This document shows, one piece after another, positions 1 through 9,451 of a stretch of 64,000 nt of DNA. The position numbers and the translations under genes were made by a program. How positions within the stretch are numbered: the stretch's first letter is position 1; each line of letters begins with the position of its first letter. Under the pieces are notes generated by a model. It saw only the letters and a program-made list of their open reading frames with translations. It was not told the origin of the DNA and did no database searches. The stretch spans positions 1 to 64,000 of the forward strand of contig JAGWPB010000005.1 of NCBI GenBank assembly GCA_028870665.1. The letters are read 5' to 3'. Source of the stretch: Lysobacteraceae bacterium. Lineage in GTDB: Bacteria > Pseudomonadota > Gammaproteobacteria > Xanthomonadales > Rhodanobacteraceae.

Positions 1-1166
1 CGCTGGCGCGCGGCCAGGCGTGCGCGCGCGGCGGCAAGATCGGCCGAGTCCGGCGCCAGCTGCGCGGCCTGGTCGAGCAGCTGGCGGGCACGCGCGAACT
101 GCGCGGCATCGGTGTCGGCATGCGCCTGCACGATCAGGGCCTCGGCGACCTGACCCATCCCGTTGCGCGCCTCGGCATTGCCTGGATCCAGCGCCAGCGC
201 GGCCTGGAACTGGGTCAGGGCATTGTCACCGGCGGGCATCGTGACGTGGCCGCCGCGCAGGTCGGCGCGGCCCTGCGCCAGATGCTGGCGCAGCGCGGCG
301 TCGGCGTCGCGCTGCATCGCGGCGAGGCGCGCGCGCAGATCGGGCAGATCGGCGTCGGCCGGACGCAGCGCCGCCAGGCGATCGAGCAGGCTGGCGGCCT
401 GCGTGGTGTCGCCGGCATCGAGGGCCGCCCGCGCCTGCGTCGCCAGCGCGTCGCCGACCTGGTCGAGACCGTGACGGGCGACGGCGTTGCCGGGATCGGC
501 ATCGAGCACCTGCCGATACAAAGCGGCTGCGCCGTCGCTGCCATCGAGATGGCCGTCCGCCAGCGCCTGCTGCGCACGCCCGACCAGTGCCTCGATCTGC
601 ACGCCGGCATTGCGCGCGGCGCGCAGCGCGGTCGCCAGACGGTCAACGTCGGGACCGCCGCCGAGCAGCTCGCGCGCCTGTGCCAGCGCCGCCTCGGCCG
701 CGTCCAGCCGGTGCGCCGCCAGCGCCGCGCGGGCCCGCGCCAGTTCGGCCTGGCCGACGCGGTTGAGCCCGGCCAGGGCGCGTTCGTTGTCGGGCTCCAT
801 CGCGCGCGCGGCCTCGTAGTCCTCGCGCGCGCCCTGGGTGCCGTCACCGCCGAGCTGCCCGGCAGCGAGCGCACGATCGCCGCGCGTCAGCAGGATGTTG
901 AGCTCGGTACTGGGAAACAGCGCGCGCAGCGGCCCGGGATTGAAGACCACCCAGGAACCCGCGACCAGCACCAGCAGGATCAGCAGCAGCGGCCACCAGG
1001 CCCGCCGGCGCGCCGCGCGGCGCGGCGACGCGGCGGCCGGCGCGCGCGGGCGCGGTTCGATGCGGATGTGCGGCAGATCGTCGGCCGGACGCAGGCGATC
1101 GATGTCGCCCAGAGTCGGCTCGGTGCGCGGTGGCGGACGGCGTTCGCGGTCGTGCGGCGTGTTCAT
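1..1166 (-). CDS. Membrane-anchored TPR-like repeat protein (3' end outside window)
   Basis: The frame is open from an ATG at 1166 to the left window edge, giving at least 388 residues. Residues 1-57 are a Pro/Arg-rich cytoplasmic segment, followed by one hydrophobic helix (about 58-75). The rest is Ala/Leu-rich helical repeats in which phrases such as EAALAQARELL and LDQAAQLAPDSADL look like tetratricopeptide units, so a type II membrane protein with a periplasmic repeat domain is likely. TPR domains usually hold protein partners; no catalytic domain is visible in the part present. A -10-like TAGAGT lies upstream at 1203-1198. The function is unknown, and the missing C-terminus may carry another domain. 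Confidence 0.75.
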   Translation of the reverse strand, partial: MNTPHDRERRPPPRTEPTLGDIDRLRPADDLPHIRIEPRPRAPAAASPRRAARRRAWWPLLLILLVLVAGSWVVFNPGPLRALFPSTELNILLTRGDRALAAGQLGGDGTQGAREDYEAARAMEPDNERALAGLNRVGQAELARARAALAAHRLDAAEAALAQARELLGGGPDVDRLATALRAARNAGVQIEALVGRAQQALADGHLDGSDGAAALYRQVLDADPGNAVARHGLDQVGDALATQARAALDAGDTTQAASLLDRLAALRPADADLPDLRARLAAMQRDADAALRQHLAQGRADLRGGHVTMPAGDNALTQFQAALALDPGNAEARNGMGQVAEALIVQAHADTDAAQFARARQLLDQAAQLAPDSADLAAARARLAARQ

Positions 1167-1321
1167 GCGCTGGCAGGTCTTCGCGCGTTCATCACTCACT
1201 CTAGCATCCGCCGTCACGGCGGGCCGGGCGCGCGCGGGTCCGGGTTCAGCCGCCGGCCAGACGCCGCGCGCACGCGCTCCGGGCTGCGCGGGGTGGCGGC
1301 CGGCCGGCGCCGGCGAGCACC

Positions 1322-3430
1322 TCAGTCGCCGCGCAGACGGCGGGCGTCGAACACGTTGGCCAGCGCGCCCAGCCGGGCGAGCAGGGTCGCCAGCTGCTCG
1401 AAATCGCGCACCCGCAGGGTGTAGCGCATGTCCACCTCGCCGCCTTCCGCGGCGCGCGTGGACGAGGTGACGATGTGGGCGCCGGCATGGGTGATCAGGC
1501 CGGTCACGTCCTTGATCAGGTCCTTGCGATCGTAGCCGCGCACGCCGATGTCGGCCTCGTAGGCCTGCGCCGGCGCGCGCCCCCACTGCACCGGGATCAC
1601 CCGTTCGGGGCTGCGCGCCGCCAGTCGCGCCAGACTGCGGCAGTCCACGCGATGCACCGAGACGCCGCGCCCGCGGGTGACGAAGCCGGCGACGGCATCG
1701 CCGGGCAGCGGCTGGCAGCAGCGCGCCAGCACCATCAGCAGGTTGCCGACGCCGTCGATGGTCAGCGCGCCCGGGTCGCCGCGCGGCGGCCGCACCGGCG
1801 CGGCGACCGGACGCACGCTGGCGGCGACCGGTTCGTGCAGTGCGCGCGCCAGCTGGCCGCTGCCGATCTCGCCCAGCGCCAGCGCCTCGTGGAGCTCATC
1901 GGCCGATTTCAGGCCCAGTTGCAGGGTGAGCCGCTCGACATCGACCGCGGGCAGCGCCAGCCGGCGCAGCTCGCGCTCGAGCAGGGCGCGGCCGGCGGCG
2001 AGATTGGCGTCGTGCTCGACGCGGCGGAACCAGGCGCGCACCTTCTCGCGCGCGCGCGCCGTGGCGAGAAAGGCGTGATGCGGCGACAGCCAGTCGCGGC
2101 TCGGCTCGGCGACCTTGCCGGTGAGGATCTCGACGCGGTCGCCGCTGGCCGGCTGGAAGGTCAGCGGCACGATGCGGCCGTTGCGCTTGGCGCCGCGGCA
2201 GCGGTGCCCGACCTCGGTGTGGATGTGGTAGGCGAAATCGAGCACCGTCGCGCCGCGCGGCAGGTCGATCACCTCGCCCTTCGGCGTCAGCACATAGACG
2301 CGATCCTCGAGCAGATCGGTGCGGAACCCCGCCAGCAGCGCGGCATCATCCTCGCCCTCGCCGCGCGCCTCGAGCAGCCGGCGCATCCATGCCACCTTGC
2401 TCTCGAACGCGGCATCGGCGCCGCCGCCTTCCTTGTAGCGCCAGTGCGCGGCCACGCCGAGTTCGGCGGCACGGTGCATCTCGCGGGTGCGGATCTGCAC
2501 CTCGAACGCCTTGCCCTCGGGGCCGGTCACCGCGGTATGCAGCGAACGGTAGTCGTTGCCCTTGGGTCGCGCGATGTAGTCGTCGAACTCGCCCGGCACG
2601 TGCGGCCACAGCTGATGCACCACGCCCAGCGCGGCGTAGCAGGCCGGCACGTCGTCCACCAGCACGCGCAGCGCGCGGATGTCGTACAGATCGGAGAACC
2701 CGACGCCCTTGCGCTGCATCTTTTTCCAGATCGAATAGATGTGCTTGGGCCGCCCGGTCAGCTCGGCGCGGATGCCGGACTCGACCAGCGCCGCGGCGAG
2801 CAGGCGCGTGCACTGCGCGATGTAGTGCTCGCGGTCGTCGCGGCGCTCGTCGAGCAAGGCCGCGATGCGCCGGTACGTGTCGGGCTGCAGGAAGCGGAAG
2901 GCAAGGTCCTCCAGCTCCCACTTCAGCTGCCAGATGCCGAGCCGGTTGGCCAGCGGCGCATGAATGTCGGCGCTCAGCTCGGCGAGCGCGCGGCGCTCGG
3001 CGTCGGGACGGTCGCCGGCGGCGCGCATCCGCGCCAGCTGGCGCGCCAGCAGCACGAACACCACGCGCAGATCGCGGATGATCGCCAGCAGCAGCCGGCG
3101 CAGGCCCTCGGCGCTGCTGCGCGCGCCGCGCTGCGCATGCAGCGCCCATACCTGTTCGGCGGCGCGTTGACCCTCGACCAGCCGGCGCACGCCCTCGGGC
3201 CACTGCCCGGCAACGGCATCCCACGCCGCGGGGGCCATGCCGGCGCGCTCGTAGCACAGCGCCGCGGCGAGGGTGTCGCCGTCGCAGCCGAGCGACTGCA
3301 GGATGTCCAGCGTGGTCGCCGCCAGCGCGCCATCGCCGACGCCCGCCGCGGCCAGCTCCAGCGCCCGCGCCAGCACCGGCGCCGGATTGCCGGCGCGCCA
3401 GGTGTCGAGCGGGTCGCGTTCGGAGTGCAT
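1322..3430 (-). CDS. relA: GTP pyrophosphokinase RelA ((p)ppGpp synthetase I)
   Basis: The 702-residue product has the RelA/SpoT order: a degenerate HD hydrolase region (about 40-190) lacking the HDxxED metal motif, a synthetase domain (about 225-345; RPKHIYSIWKKM, YRSLHT, QIRT), a TGS domain from about residue 377 and a C-terminal ACT domain. The synthetase carries EFDD (about 280), the acidic EXDD signature of monofunctional RelA rather than the RXKD of bifunctional Rel/SpoT. It should therefore make (p)ppGpp on stalled ribosomes during amino-acid starvation and not hydrolyse it; a SpoT is expected elsewhere. A -10-like TAAGCT sits upstream on the minus strand, divergent from the small gene at 3511. 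Confidence 0.95.
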   Translation of the reverse strand: MHSERDPLDTWRAGNPAPVLARALELAAAGVGDGALAATTLDILQSLGCDGDTLAAALCYERAGMAPAAWDAVAGQWPEGVRRLVEGQRAAEQVWALHAQRGARSSAEGLRRLLLAIIRDLRVVFVLLARQLARMRAAGDRPDAERRALAELSADIHAPLANRLGIWQLKWELEDLAFRFLQPDTYRRIAALLDERRDDREHYIAQCTRLLAAALVESGIRAELTGRPKHIYSIWKKMQRKGVGFSDLYDIRALRVLVDDVPACYAALGVVHQLWPHVPGEFDDYIARPKGNDYRSLHTAVTGPEGKAFEVQIRTREMHRAAELGVAAHWRYKEGGGADAAFESKVAWMRRLLEARGEGEDDAALLAGFRTDLLEDRVYVLTPKGEVIDLPRGATVLDFAYHIHTEVGHRCRGAKRNGRIVPLTFQPASGDRVEILTGKVAEPSRDWLSPHHAFLATARAREKVRAWFRRVEHDANLAAGRALLERELRRLALPAVDVERLTLQLGLKSADELHEALALGEIGSGQLARALHEPVAASVRPVAAPVRPPRGDPGALTIDGVGNLLMVLARCCQPLPGDAVAGFVTRGRGVSVHRVDCRSLARLAARSPERVIPVQWGRAPAQAYEADIGVRGYDRKDLIKDVTGLITHAGAHIVTSSTRAAEGGEVDMRYTLRVRDFEQLATLLARLGALANVFDARRLRGD

Positions 3431-3498
3431 GCGGTCACGGTCGTCAGGGATGCCGGCAAGCTTAGCGCGGCCCCCTGTGAGCGCGCCGGGGCGCCTGC

Positions 3499-3510
3499 TA
3501 GCATGGCGCC
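3499..3510 (+). promoter_or_regulatory. -10-like TAGCAT six bases before the start at 3511
   Basis: TAGCAT at 3499-3504 is followed by six bases and then the ATG. A weak -35-like CTGTGA lies 18 bases upstream. With the usual -10 to start-site distance, transcription would begin at the start codon itself, giving a leaderless mRNA. The same spacing recurs at four other genes in this window. Confidence 0.4.
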
Positions 3511-3987
3511 ATGCGCATCCGAATCCTTGCCCTCGCCCTCCTGGTCGCCGCCGCCGGCGTGCACGCGCAAACGTTTTCCTCGCTCGAGGAACGCATGTCG
3601 CAGGCCGATTTCCAGCGCGCCGGCCTCGGGAAGCTCAGCCCCGCCGAGCTGAAGTATCTGGACCAGTGGCTGCAGGCGCACGGCGCCGCGGGCAACGCCG
3701 GCGCGCCGATCAGGGTCGGCCCGGCCAACATGTACGGCTACCGCACACCCGTCGCCCAGGCGCGCACCGTGGTGGAGTCGACACTGACCGGTCCGTTCGG
3801 CGGCTGGGACAGCCACAGCACCTTCAACCTCGCCAACGGCCAGGTCTGGAGGACCTCCGACGGCAGCAGCGGCAGCTGCGAGCAGATCACCGATCCCAAG
3901 GTGACGATCAAGCCGATGATGATGGACAGCTGGCTGATGTACGTGCAGGGCTGCGGCGACAGCCTGCGCGTGGAACGCGTGCGCTGA
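3511..3987 (+). CDS. Small secreted protein of unknown function
   Basis: The 158-residue product starts with a clear signal peptide (MRIRILALALLVAAAGVHA, cleavage expected before QTFSS). The mature part has a polar, probably helical stretch (about 20-55), then a beta-rich C-terminal section containing FGGWDSHSTFNLANGQVW and two cysteines that could form a disulfide. A phrase of the type F-x-x-W...F-x-L-x-NGQ-x-W is, from memory, common in small periplasmic proteins of Xanthomonadaceae, but no function is known to me. The gene stands alone between divergent relA and the opposing tldD. Its codon use matches its neighbours and its start has no obvious Shine-Dalgarno sequence. Confidence 0.8.
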   Translation: MRIRILALALLVAAAGVHAQTFSSLEERMSQADFQRAGLGKLSPAELKYLDQWLQAHGAAGNAGAPIRVGPANMYGYRTPVAQARTVVESTLTGPFGGWDSHSTFNLANGQVWRTSDGSSGSCEQITDPKVTIKPMMMDSWLMYVQGCGDSLRVERVR

Positions 3988-4072
3988 CACCATCAGCGAG
4001 CGCGGAACGCGGTCCTGGCCAGGTGATGGCGCGGACCGCGGCATGCTCCGCGGGACGCAAGCCCGCCGCCGC

Positions 4073-5512
4073 TCACGTCGCGGTGCCGCCGACCGTCATC
4101 GCGTCCACGCGCAGGGTCGGCTGGCCGACGCCGACCGGCACGCTCTGGCCGTCCTTGCCGCAGACGCCGACGCCCTCGTCGAGCTTGAGATCGCGGCCGA
4201 CCATGCTGACGCGGGTCAGCACCTCGGGGCCGGAGCCGATCAGGGTCGCGCCCTTGATCGGCCGCGTGACCTCGCCGTTCTCGATCAGGTAGGCCTCGCT
4301 GGCGGAGAACACGAACTTGCCGTTGGTGATGTCGACCTGGCCGCCGCCGAAGTTGACCGCGTACAGACCCTTCTTGACCGAACGGATGATCTCGGCCGGA
4401 TCGTGCGCGCCGGCACGCATGTAGGTGTTGGTCATGCGCGGCATCGGCAGGTGCGCGAACGACTCGCGGCGACCGTTGCCGGTGGCGGCCATGCCCATCA
4501 GGCGCGCGTTGTGCCTGTCCTGCATGTAGCCGGTCAGCACGCCATCCTCGATCAGCGTGGTGCACTCGGTCGGGGTGCCCTCGTCGTCGACGCTGAGCGA
4601 GCCGCGGCGGCCCGGCAGGGTGCCGTCGTCGACCACGGTGACGCCCGCGGCGGCGACGCGCTGGCCCAGCCGGCCGCTGAAGGCCGAGGTGCCCTTGCGG
4701 TTGAAATCCCCCTCGAGTCCGTGGCCGATCGCCTCGTGCAGCAGCACCCCCGGCCAGCCCGGCCCCAGCACCACGGTCATGCTGCCGGCGGGCGCGTCGA
4801 CCGCGTCGAGATTGACCAGCGCCTGGCGCACGGCCTCGTCGGCCCAGGCCTCGGCGCGGCCGTCGGCCAGCAGCTCGCGATAGTCGTGGCGACCGCCGCC
4901 GCCGGCATGGCCCTGCTCGCGACGGCCGTCGTGTTCGGCGATCACCTGCACGCTGAGCCGCACCAGCGGCCGCACGTCGGCGGCGAGGGTGCCGTCGGAT
5001 CCCGCCACCAGCACGGTATCGAGCGTGGCGGCGAGACTGACGATGACCTGGCGCACGCGCGGGTCGCGCGTCCGGCAGCGAGCGTCGAGCCGACGCAGCA
5101 GGGCGATCTTGTCGGCGTTGTCGAGGCTATCGACCGGATCGACCGCCGGATACAGCCGCGCCGAGGTGCCCACGGCCAGCGGCCGGCCGGCGCCGTGGCC
5201 GCCGCGGGCGACCGCGCGCGCGGCACGGGCGGCCTCCAGCAGCTGCGGCAGCACGATGTCGTCGGAGTAGGCGAAGCCGGTCTTCTCGCCGGCGATCGCG
5301 CGCACGCCGACCCCCTGCTCGATGGCGTGGTGGCCGTCCTTGACGAGGCCGTCCTCGAGCACCCACGACTCGCTGCGCGAATGTTGGAAGTACAGGTCGG
5401 CGGCGTCGATCGCCGGACCCATCAGCTCGGAGAACACGCGGTCGAGCTGCGCGGCGGACAGGTCGCCCGGCAGCAGCAGGCGCTGCTCGGCGAGGCTGAT
5501 CAGGGAGTCCAT
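4073..5512 (-). CDS. tldD: Metalloprotease TldD
   Basis: The 479-residue protein aligns over its length with TldD/PmbA family peptidases. The zinc motif [11 protein letters not shown] (HExxxH) falls near residue 260, and the C-terminal cysteine seen in TldD is present in CGKDGQSVP. TldD pairs with TldE (PmbA) to degrade unfolded or leader peptides in the cytoplasm; in E. coli the pair matures microcin B17 and degrades CcdA. It is the last gene of maf-rng-yhdP-tldD, 96 bp after yhdP, the same order as in E. coli. No pmbA is present in the window. Confidence 0.95.
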   Translation of the reverse strand: MDSLISLAEQRLLLPGDLSAAQLDRVFSELMGPAIDAADLYFQHSRSESWVLEDGLVKDGHHAIEQGVGVRAIAGEKTGFAYSDDIVLPQLLEAARAARAVARGGHGAGRPLAVGTSARLYPAVDPVDSLDNADKIALLRRLDARCRTRDPRVRQVIVSLAATLDTVLVAGSDGTLAADVRPLVRLSVQVIAEHDGRREQGHAGGGGRHDYRELLADGRAEAWADEAVRQALVNLDAVDAPAGSMTVVLGPGWPGVLLHEAIGHGLEGDFNRKGTSAFSGRLGQRVAAAGVTVVDDGTLPGRRGSLSVDDEGTPTECTTLIEDGVLTGYMQDRHNARLMGMAATGNGRRESFAHLPMPRMTNTYMRAGAHDPAEIIRSVKKGLYAVNFGGGQVDITNGKFVFSASEAYLIENGEVTRPIKGATLIGSGPEVLTRVSMVGRDLKLDEGVGVCGKDGQSVPVGVGQPTLRVDAMTVGGTAT

Positions 5513-5608
5513 GCGGGGTATCCGGACGGCCGCACGGCGGCCGCGAGTGAGATGACAGCAAGCAACGTAGGGGCGCGCGCCGCACGATGCAAGCGCAACG
5601 GAAGCCGC

Positions 5609-8600
5609 TCAGCCGCCGCTCGTGCCGGGCCGGGGCGCGGACTTGCGCTCGTCGGCATCCGGCAGGCGCACGATCTTCGGGTGGTCCCAGCTGCCGGTGA
5701 TGCGGTAGGTGGTGCCGGCGGCGTGGCTGAGACCCTTGCCGAGCAGGCCCTGCATCGCCAGGCCGGCGGCGGCGCCGATCGGGCCGCCGGCGATCGCGCC
5801 GAGGATCGGCAGGGTCGAGCCGACCTTGGGATGCACGACCACGGTCTGGTCGTAGTCGTGCGCGCGCAGGCCGGTGCGGCCGCGCACGCTGATGTCGGCG
5901 GCGGGGCCCTTGATCTCGAGGTCCGGCGTGGTCGCATTGCCGTCGCCGAGGGCGAAGCTGCCGCGGATGGAATCGAAGGCGAGACCCTTGGCGAACACGT
6001 CGCCGAAGTCCAGGGTCAGCCGGCGCGGCAGCTCGGCGATCGAGAGCAGGCCGAACAGGCGGCCGACCCCGGGCTGCACCTCGAGCACGCGGCCGGAACT
6101 GACGTCGACCTTGAGGCTGCCGTCCAGCGCCGCGAACGCGAACGCCGAGGGCGCCCCGGGCCAGGAGGCATCGAGATGGGCGACGGTGCGCCCGCCGGCG
6201 ACCAGGCCGGGGTAGCCGAACGCGGCCAGCATGTGGCCCAGGTCCTCGGCGCTGAAGTCGATCACCATCGCGGTGCGGCTGGCCGCGGCGGCGCCGGTCC
6301 AGGTGCCGCGCGCGGTCATCTGCACATTGGGCGAATGGGTGTCGAGCTGCTCGATGCGCATGCCGCCCGCGCCGGGCACGCTCTCGAAGCGGGCGCTGCC
6401 GAACTGCGCCTGGCCAAGCCGGAAATCGCCGACCCGCAGGTGCAGTGGCGGCACGGACGCGGGTGCGACGTCGGCCATCGGCGCGGGAGCCGCGGCGGCG
6501 TTGCCGGCGGCCTTGGCCTCGTCGGGCCAGTACAGCCGTTCCAGATCGGCGGTGATGCCGGCGCGCTGCAGGTCGAGCGGAATATCCACCCGACCCTGCG
6601 CCGCCGGCCCGCTGACCTGCAGATGCAGGCCGACGGCATCGCTGCGGGCCTGCAGGGTCAGGTCCTTGAATCGGCGTCCGAACACCTCGGCGACATCGGT
6701 GCGGATGTTCGCCGTCAGCGGCAACCTCGGCGCGTCCGGCGCGCCGCCCATGCCGTGCAGGGCCCAGCCGCTGATGTCGAGGGTGGCGGCATGACCGGCC
6801 ACGCTGATGCCGGCCGCCGGGTAAGCCGGAAGCGCGGCGCCACCGAGCGCCAGCGCGGCCACCGCGGCGCCCTGCGCAGGGATGCGCACCTGCGCCGCCA
6901 GCAGGCTGCCCAGCTGCGCGCGCACGGTGTGACCGGCGAACGGCAGCGCGACCGCGAGATGCAGCGACAGCGGCTGCGCGGCCGGCTTGGCCAGCGGCGC
7001 CGGCAGGGTGATGGCGATGCCCTGCAGTTCGGAATCGACGCTGAGCGTGGTCGCCGTCGTGGCGGCACCGGGCGGCGTCGCCACGGTCAGGCCGAGGGTG
7101 ACCGGCGCGGCGCCGGTGCTCATGGTGGCGAAGGGCTTGAGCACGTCGTAGCCGCGGATCAGCGTCGGCACGTCATAGGTGCCGGTCAGTCGCGCCTTGA
7201 GCGCGGTCGCCGGATCGCCGGTGTCGCCGCCGATCGCCAGCGCCAGCGTTGCCGGCTGGCCGCGGAAGCGGCCGCTCAGGGCCGCGGCGTCGAGGCCGCG
7301 GCGATCGAAGGTCAGCGGCCCGGCGATGTCGCGGATCGCCAGTTGCCACCGGGGCTGCTCCAGCGACGCGGCGGCCAGTTCGGCCTGGCCTTCGATCACC
7401 GTGCTCTTCACATCGTGCACCGGCAGCACCAGGGTGAACTGCCAGCGGGCACGGCCGCCGATCTTCAGTCCGCGCAGCACGTCGGCATGCGGCCGCCCGA
7501 TCGGGCTCTGGCGGACGAAATCCATCAGCTGCGGATTGCGGCCCTCGCCCTGCGCGGCCAGGGTCAGCACCGCATTGTTCAGATCCGGGATGCGTGCCAC
7601 CGCGTGCCCCAGCGGATTGCCCAGCGTGCTGCCGGCATCGGCCTCGGCGGTGAGGCCGTCATCGACGAAGCGGGCCGTGCCGTCGAGGCCCTGCGCCGCG
7701 GGCCACTCGTCGCTGTAGGCCAGGGTGACGGCGTGGAAGCGCGCGCGCGCGGCGAAGCGGCCCTGGCCATCGCGGAACGGCCAGTCGGCGGTGTCGCCGC
7801 GGAAGACGATGCGGCCATCGTCGAGGCTGCCGCCGACCAGCGCGCGATCCAGCCACTTCACCGCGCCCGGCGGCATCACATTGATCGGCCAGAACAGCTT
7901 GGCCGCGGCCACATTGCCGCGCCGCACGGTCGCGGCGAGATCGAGCAGCGGCTTGGGCGAACCGGGGCGCAAGCCGATCTCGCCGCGTGCCGAGCCGGCG
8001 AAATCCGCGGCGTCGAAGCGCAGGCCGGCGATACCCAGATGCCAGCCGGCATCACCGCGCCACAACGCCAGCGTGGCATCCAGCGCGGCGATGGCCAGCG
8101 GCTGCCGGAACACATGCGGATAGCGCAGCGTCAGCGGCTGGGACGGCAGTTCCAGCGCGATCGCCTCGGCATCACCGCGCACCGTCGCGCTCAGCGCATC
8201 GATACCCGGCAGCCGCCCGACGGCGGCGAAACCGAGGCCATCGAGCCGGCCGTCGAAGTCAAAATCATGCACCCCGGCCCAATCCAGATCGAACCGGTCG
8301 ACGCGGCCGCGCGGCGCGGCGCGCGCCAGCCAGTCCGCCAGGCCCGGCCCGGCCTGCGGCGCCAGACCCGCCAGCGGCAACAGTGGCGCCAGCTCGAGGT
8401 TCCGCGCACGCAGCCGCGCGCGCAGCGCCCCGCCCGGCGCGCCTGCCCAGGCCACGCTGACGCTGCCGGGCGTGACACCGCGGGCGGCCGGATTGCGGTA
8501 ATCGAACTGCCAGCCGCCCGCGGTGCGCCGCAGGTCCGCCAGCCCGGCCAGACGCGGCAGCGCGGCGTGGCGGCCCTGCGGGCCGGACAGGTCCAGCTGC

Positions 8601-9448
8601 TGCAGATCGAGACGCGCGACGGCGCGCGTCAAGCGGCCGTCGTGCCAGTCCACCCAGGCCTCGATGCTGCCGGCGCCGCGCTGCAGCGCATAGCCGGCCG
8701 CGTCGGCGTCGCGCAGCAGCAGGCCCAGATCCAGCGCATTGCCGGCCAGGTAGATCCGTCCGCTGCGGCCGTTGCCGGCAAGCACGCCACTGATGCGCAG
8801 GTCCTGCGCCATGCCGGCGCGGCGCAGCAGCGCCCCGAAGCGCAGCCGGCCATCATGGCTCGACAGCAGGGCCGCATCCGCCAGCAGGTGGTACTGCCGT
8901 GCCGGCACCGCGGTCGCCAGGGTGAGGCGCAGCCGGCTGAGCGCCAGGTCCACCGGCAGCGAGGACAGGTCCCCCTCGCCGACGGCGCCCCCGGAGCTGA
9001 AGCCGAGCAGGCTCCAGCGGCCGTCTGCGGCGCGCTGCAGGCGCAGGTCGAGACCATCGACACTGAGCACGATCCAGTGCCGGTCCGGCAGCAGCAGGCG
9101 TCCGAAGTCGAAGCGCAGGCGCGCCTGCGGCAGCACGAACGCGGCGCCGTGCGCGGTCGCGCCCAGGCGCAGGTCGGTCAGGGTCAGTTCCGGCCCCGAC
9201 GGCCGCGCCACGCCGCTCATGCGCGCGAAGCTGACCGGTCGGCCGAGGCGCGCGCTGAGCAGCGCAGCCACGCGCTCCGGATAGCGCGCGGCCAGCGGCA
9301 GCAGGATCTGCCCCACCGCCATGCCCAGCGCCAGCAGGATCAGCAGCGTCGCGGCCAGCGCGCCGACGGCGAAGCGCAGCCGCCGCCACGGCGAGCGCCG
9401 CGACGGTCTTGGATGCGATGGCTGCGGGCGGTCCTCAGTCGCGGTCAT
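5609..9448 (-). CDS. yhdP: YhdP family AsmA-like envelope protein
   Basis: The 1279-residue product has one N-terminal transmembrane helix (about 27-48) after a basic segment, then a very long beta-rich periplasmic region ending in the AsmA-like C-terminal domain (LPILGAIAGGPIGAAAGLAM, YRITGSWDHPKI). YhdP belongs with TamB and YdbH to the bridge-like lipid transfer proteins that carry phospholipid from the inner to the outer membrane. That assignment is family knowledge; the sequence itself shows only the architecture and length typical of YhdP. The start lies 3 bp after the rng stop codon, so the two genes are probably co-translated. Its position between rng and tldD matches E. coli. Confidence 0.9.
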   Translation of the reverse strand: MTATEDRPQPSHPRPSRRSPWRRLRFAVGALAATLLILLALGMAVGQILLPLAARYPERVAALLSARLGRPVSFARMSGVARPSGPELTLTDLRLGATAHGAAFVLPQARLRFDFGRLLLPDRHWIVLSVDGLDLRLQRAADGRWSLLGFSSGGAVGEGDLSSLPVDLALSRLRLTLATAVPARQYHLLADAALLSSHDGRLRFGALLRRAGMAQDLRISGVLAGNGRSGRIYLAGNALDLGLLLRDADAAGYALQRGAGSIEAWVDWHDGRLTRAVARLDLQQLDLSGPQGRHAALPRLAGLADLRRTAGGWQFDYRNPAARGVTPGSVSVAWAGAPGGALRARLRARNLELAPLLPLAGLAPQAGPGLADWLARAAPRGRVDRFDLDWAGVHDFDFDGRLDGLGFAAVGRLPGIDALSATVRGDAEAIALELPSQPLTLRYPHVFRQPLAIAALDATLALWRGDAGWHLGIAGLRFDAADFAGSARGEIGLRPGSPKPLLDLAATVRRGNVAAAKLFWPINVMPPGAVKWLDRALVGGSLDDGRIVFRGDTADWPFRDGQGRFAARARFHAVTLAYSDEWPAAQGLDGTARFVDDGLTAEADAGSTLGNPLGHAVARIPDLNNAVLTLAAQGEGRNPQLMDFVRQSPIGRPHADVLRGLKIGGRARWQFTLVLPVHDVKSTVIEGQAELAAASLEQPRWQLAIRDIAGPLTFDRRGLDAAALSGRFRGQPATLALAIGGDTGDPATALKARLTGTYDVPTLIRGYDVLKPFATMSTGAAPVTLGLTVATPPGAATTATTLSVDSELQGIAITLPAPLAKPAAQPLSLHLAVALPFAGHTVRAQLGSLLAAQVRIPAQGAAVAALALGGAALPAYPAAGISVAGHAATLDISGWALHGMGGAPDAPRLPLTANIRTDVAEVFGRRFKDLTLQARSDAVGLHLQVSGPAAQGRVDIPLDLQRAGITADLERLYWPDEAKAAGNAAAAPAPMADVAPASVPPLHLRVGDFRLGQAQFGSARFESVPGAGGMRIEQLDTHSPNVQMTARGTWTGAAAASRTAMVIDFSAEDLGHMLAAFGYPGLVAGGRTVAHLDASWPGAPSAFAFAALDGSLKVDVSSGRVLEVQPGVGRLFGLLSIAELPRRLTLDFGDVFAKGLAFDSIRGSFALGDGNATTPDLEIKGPAADISVRGRTGLRAHDYDQTVVVHPKVGSTLPILGAIAGGPIGAAAGLAMQGLLGKGLSHAAGTTYRITGSWDHPKIVRLPDADERKSAPRPGTSGG

Positions 9449-9451
9449 GGC

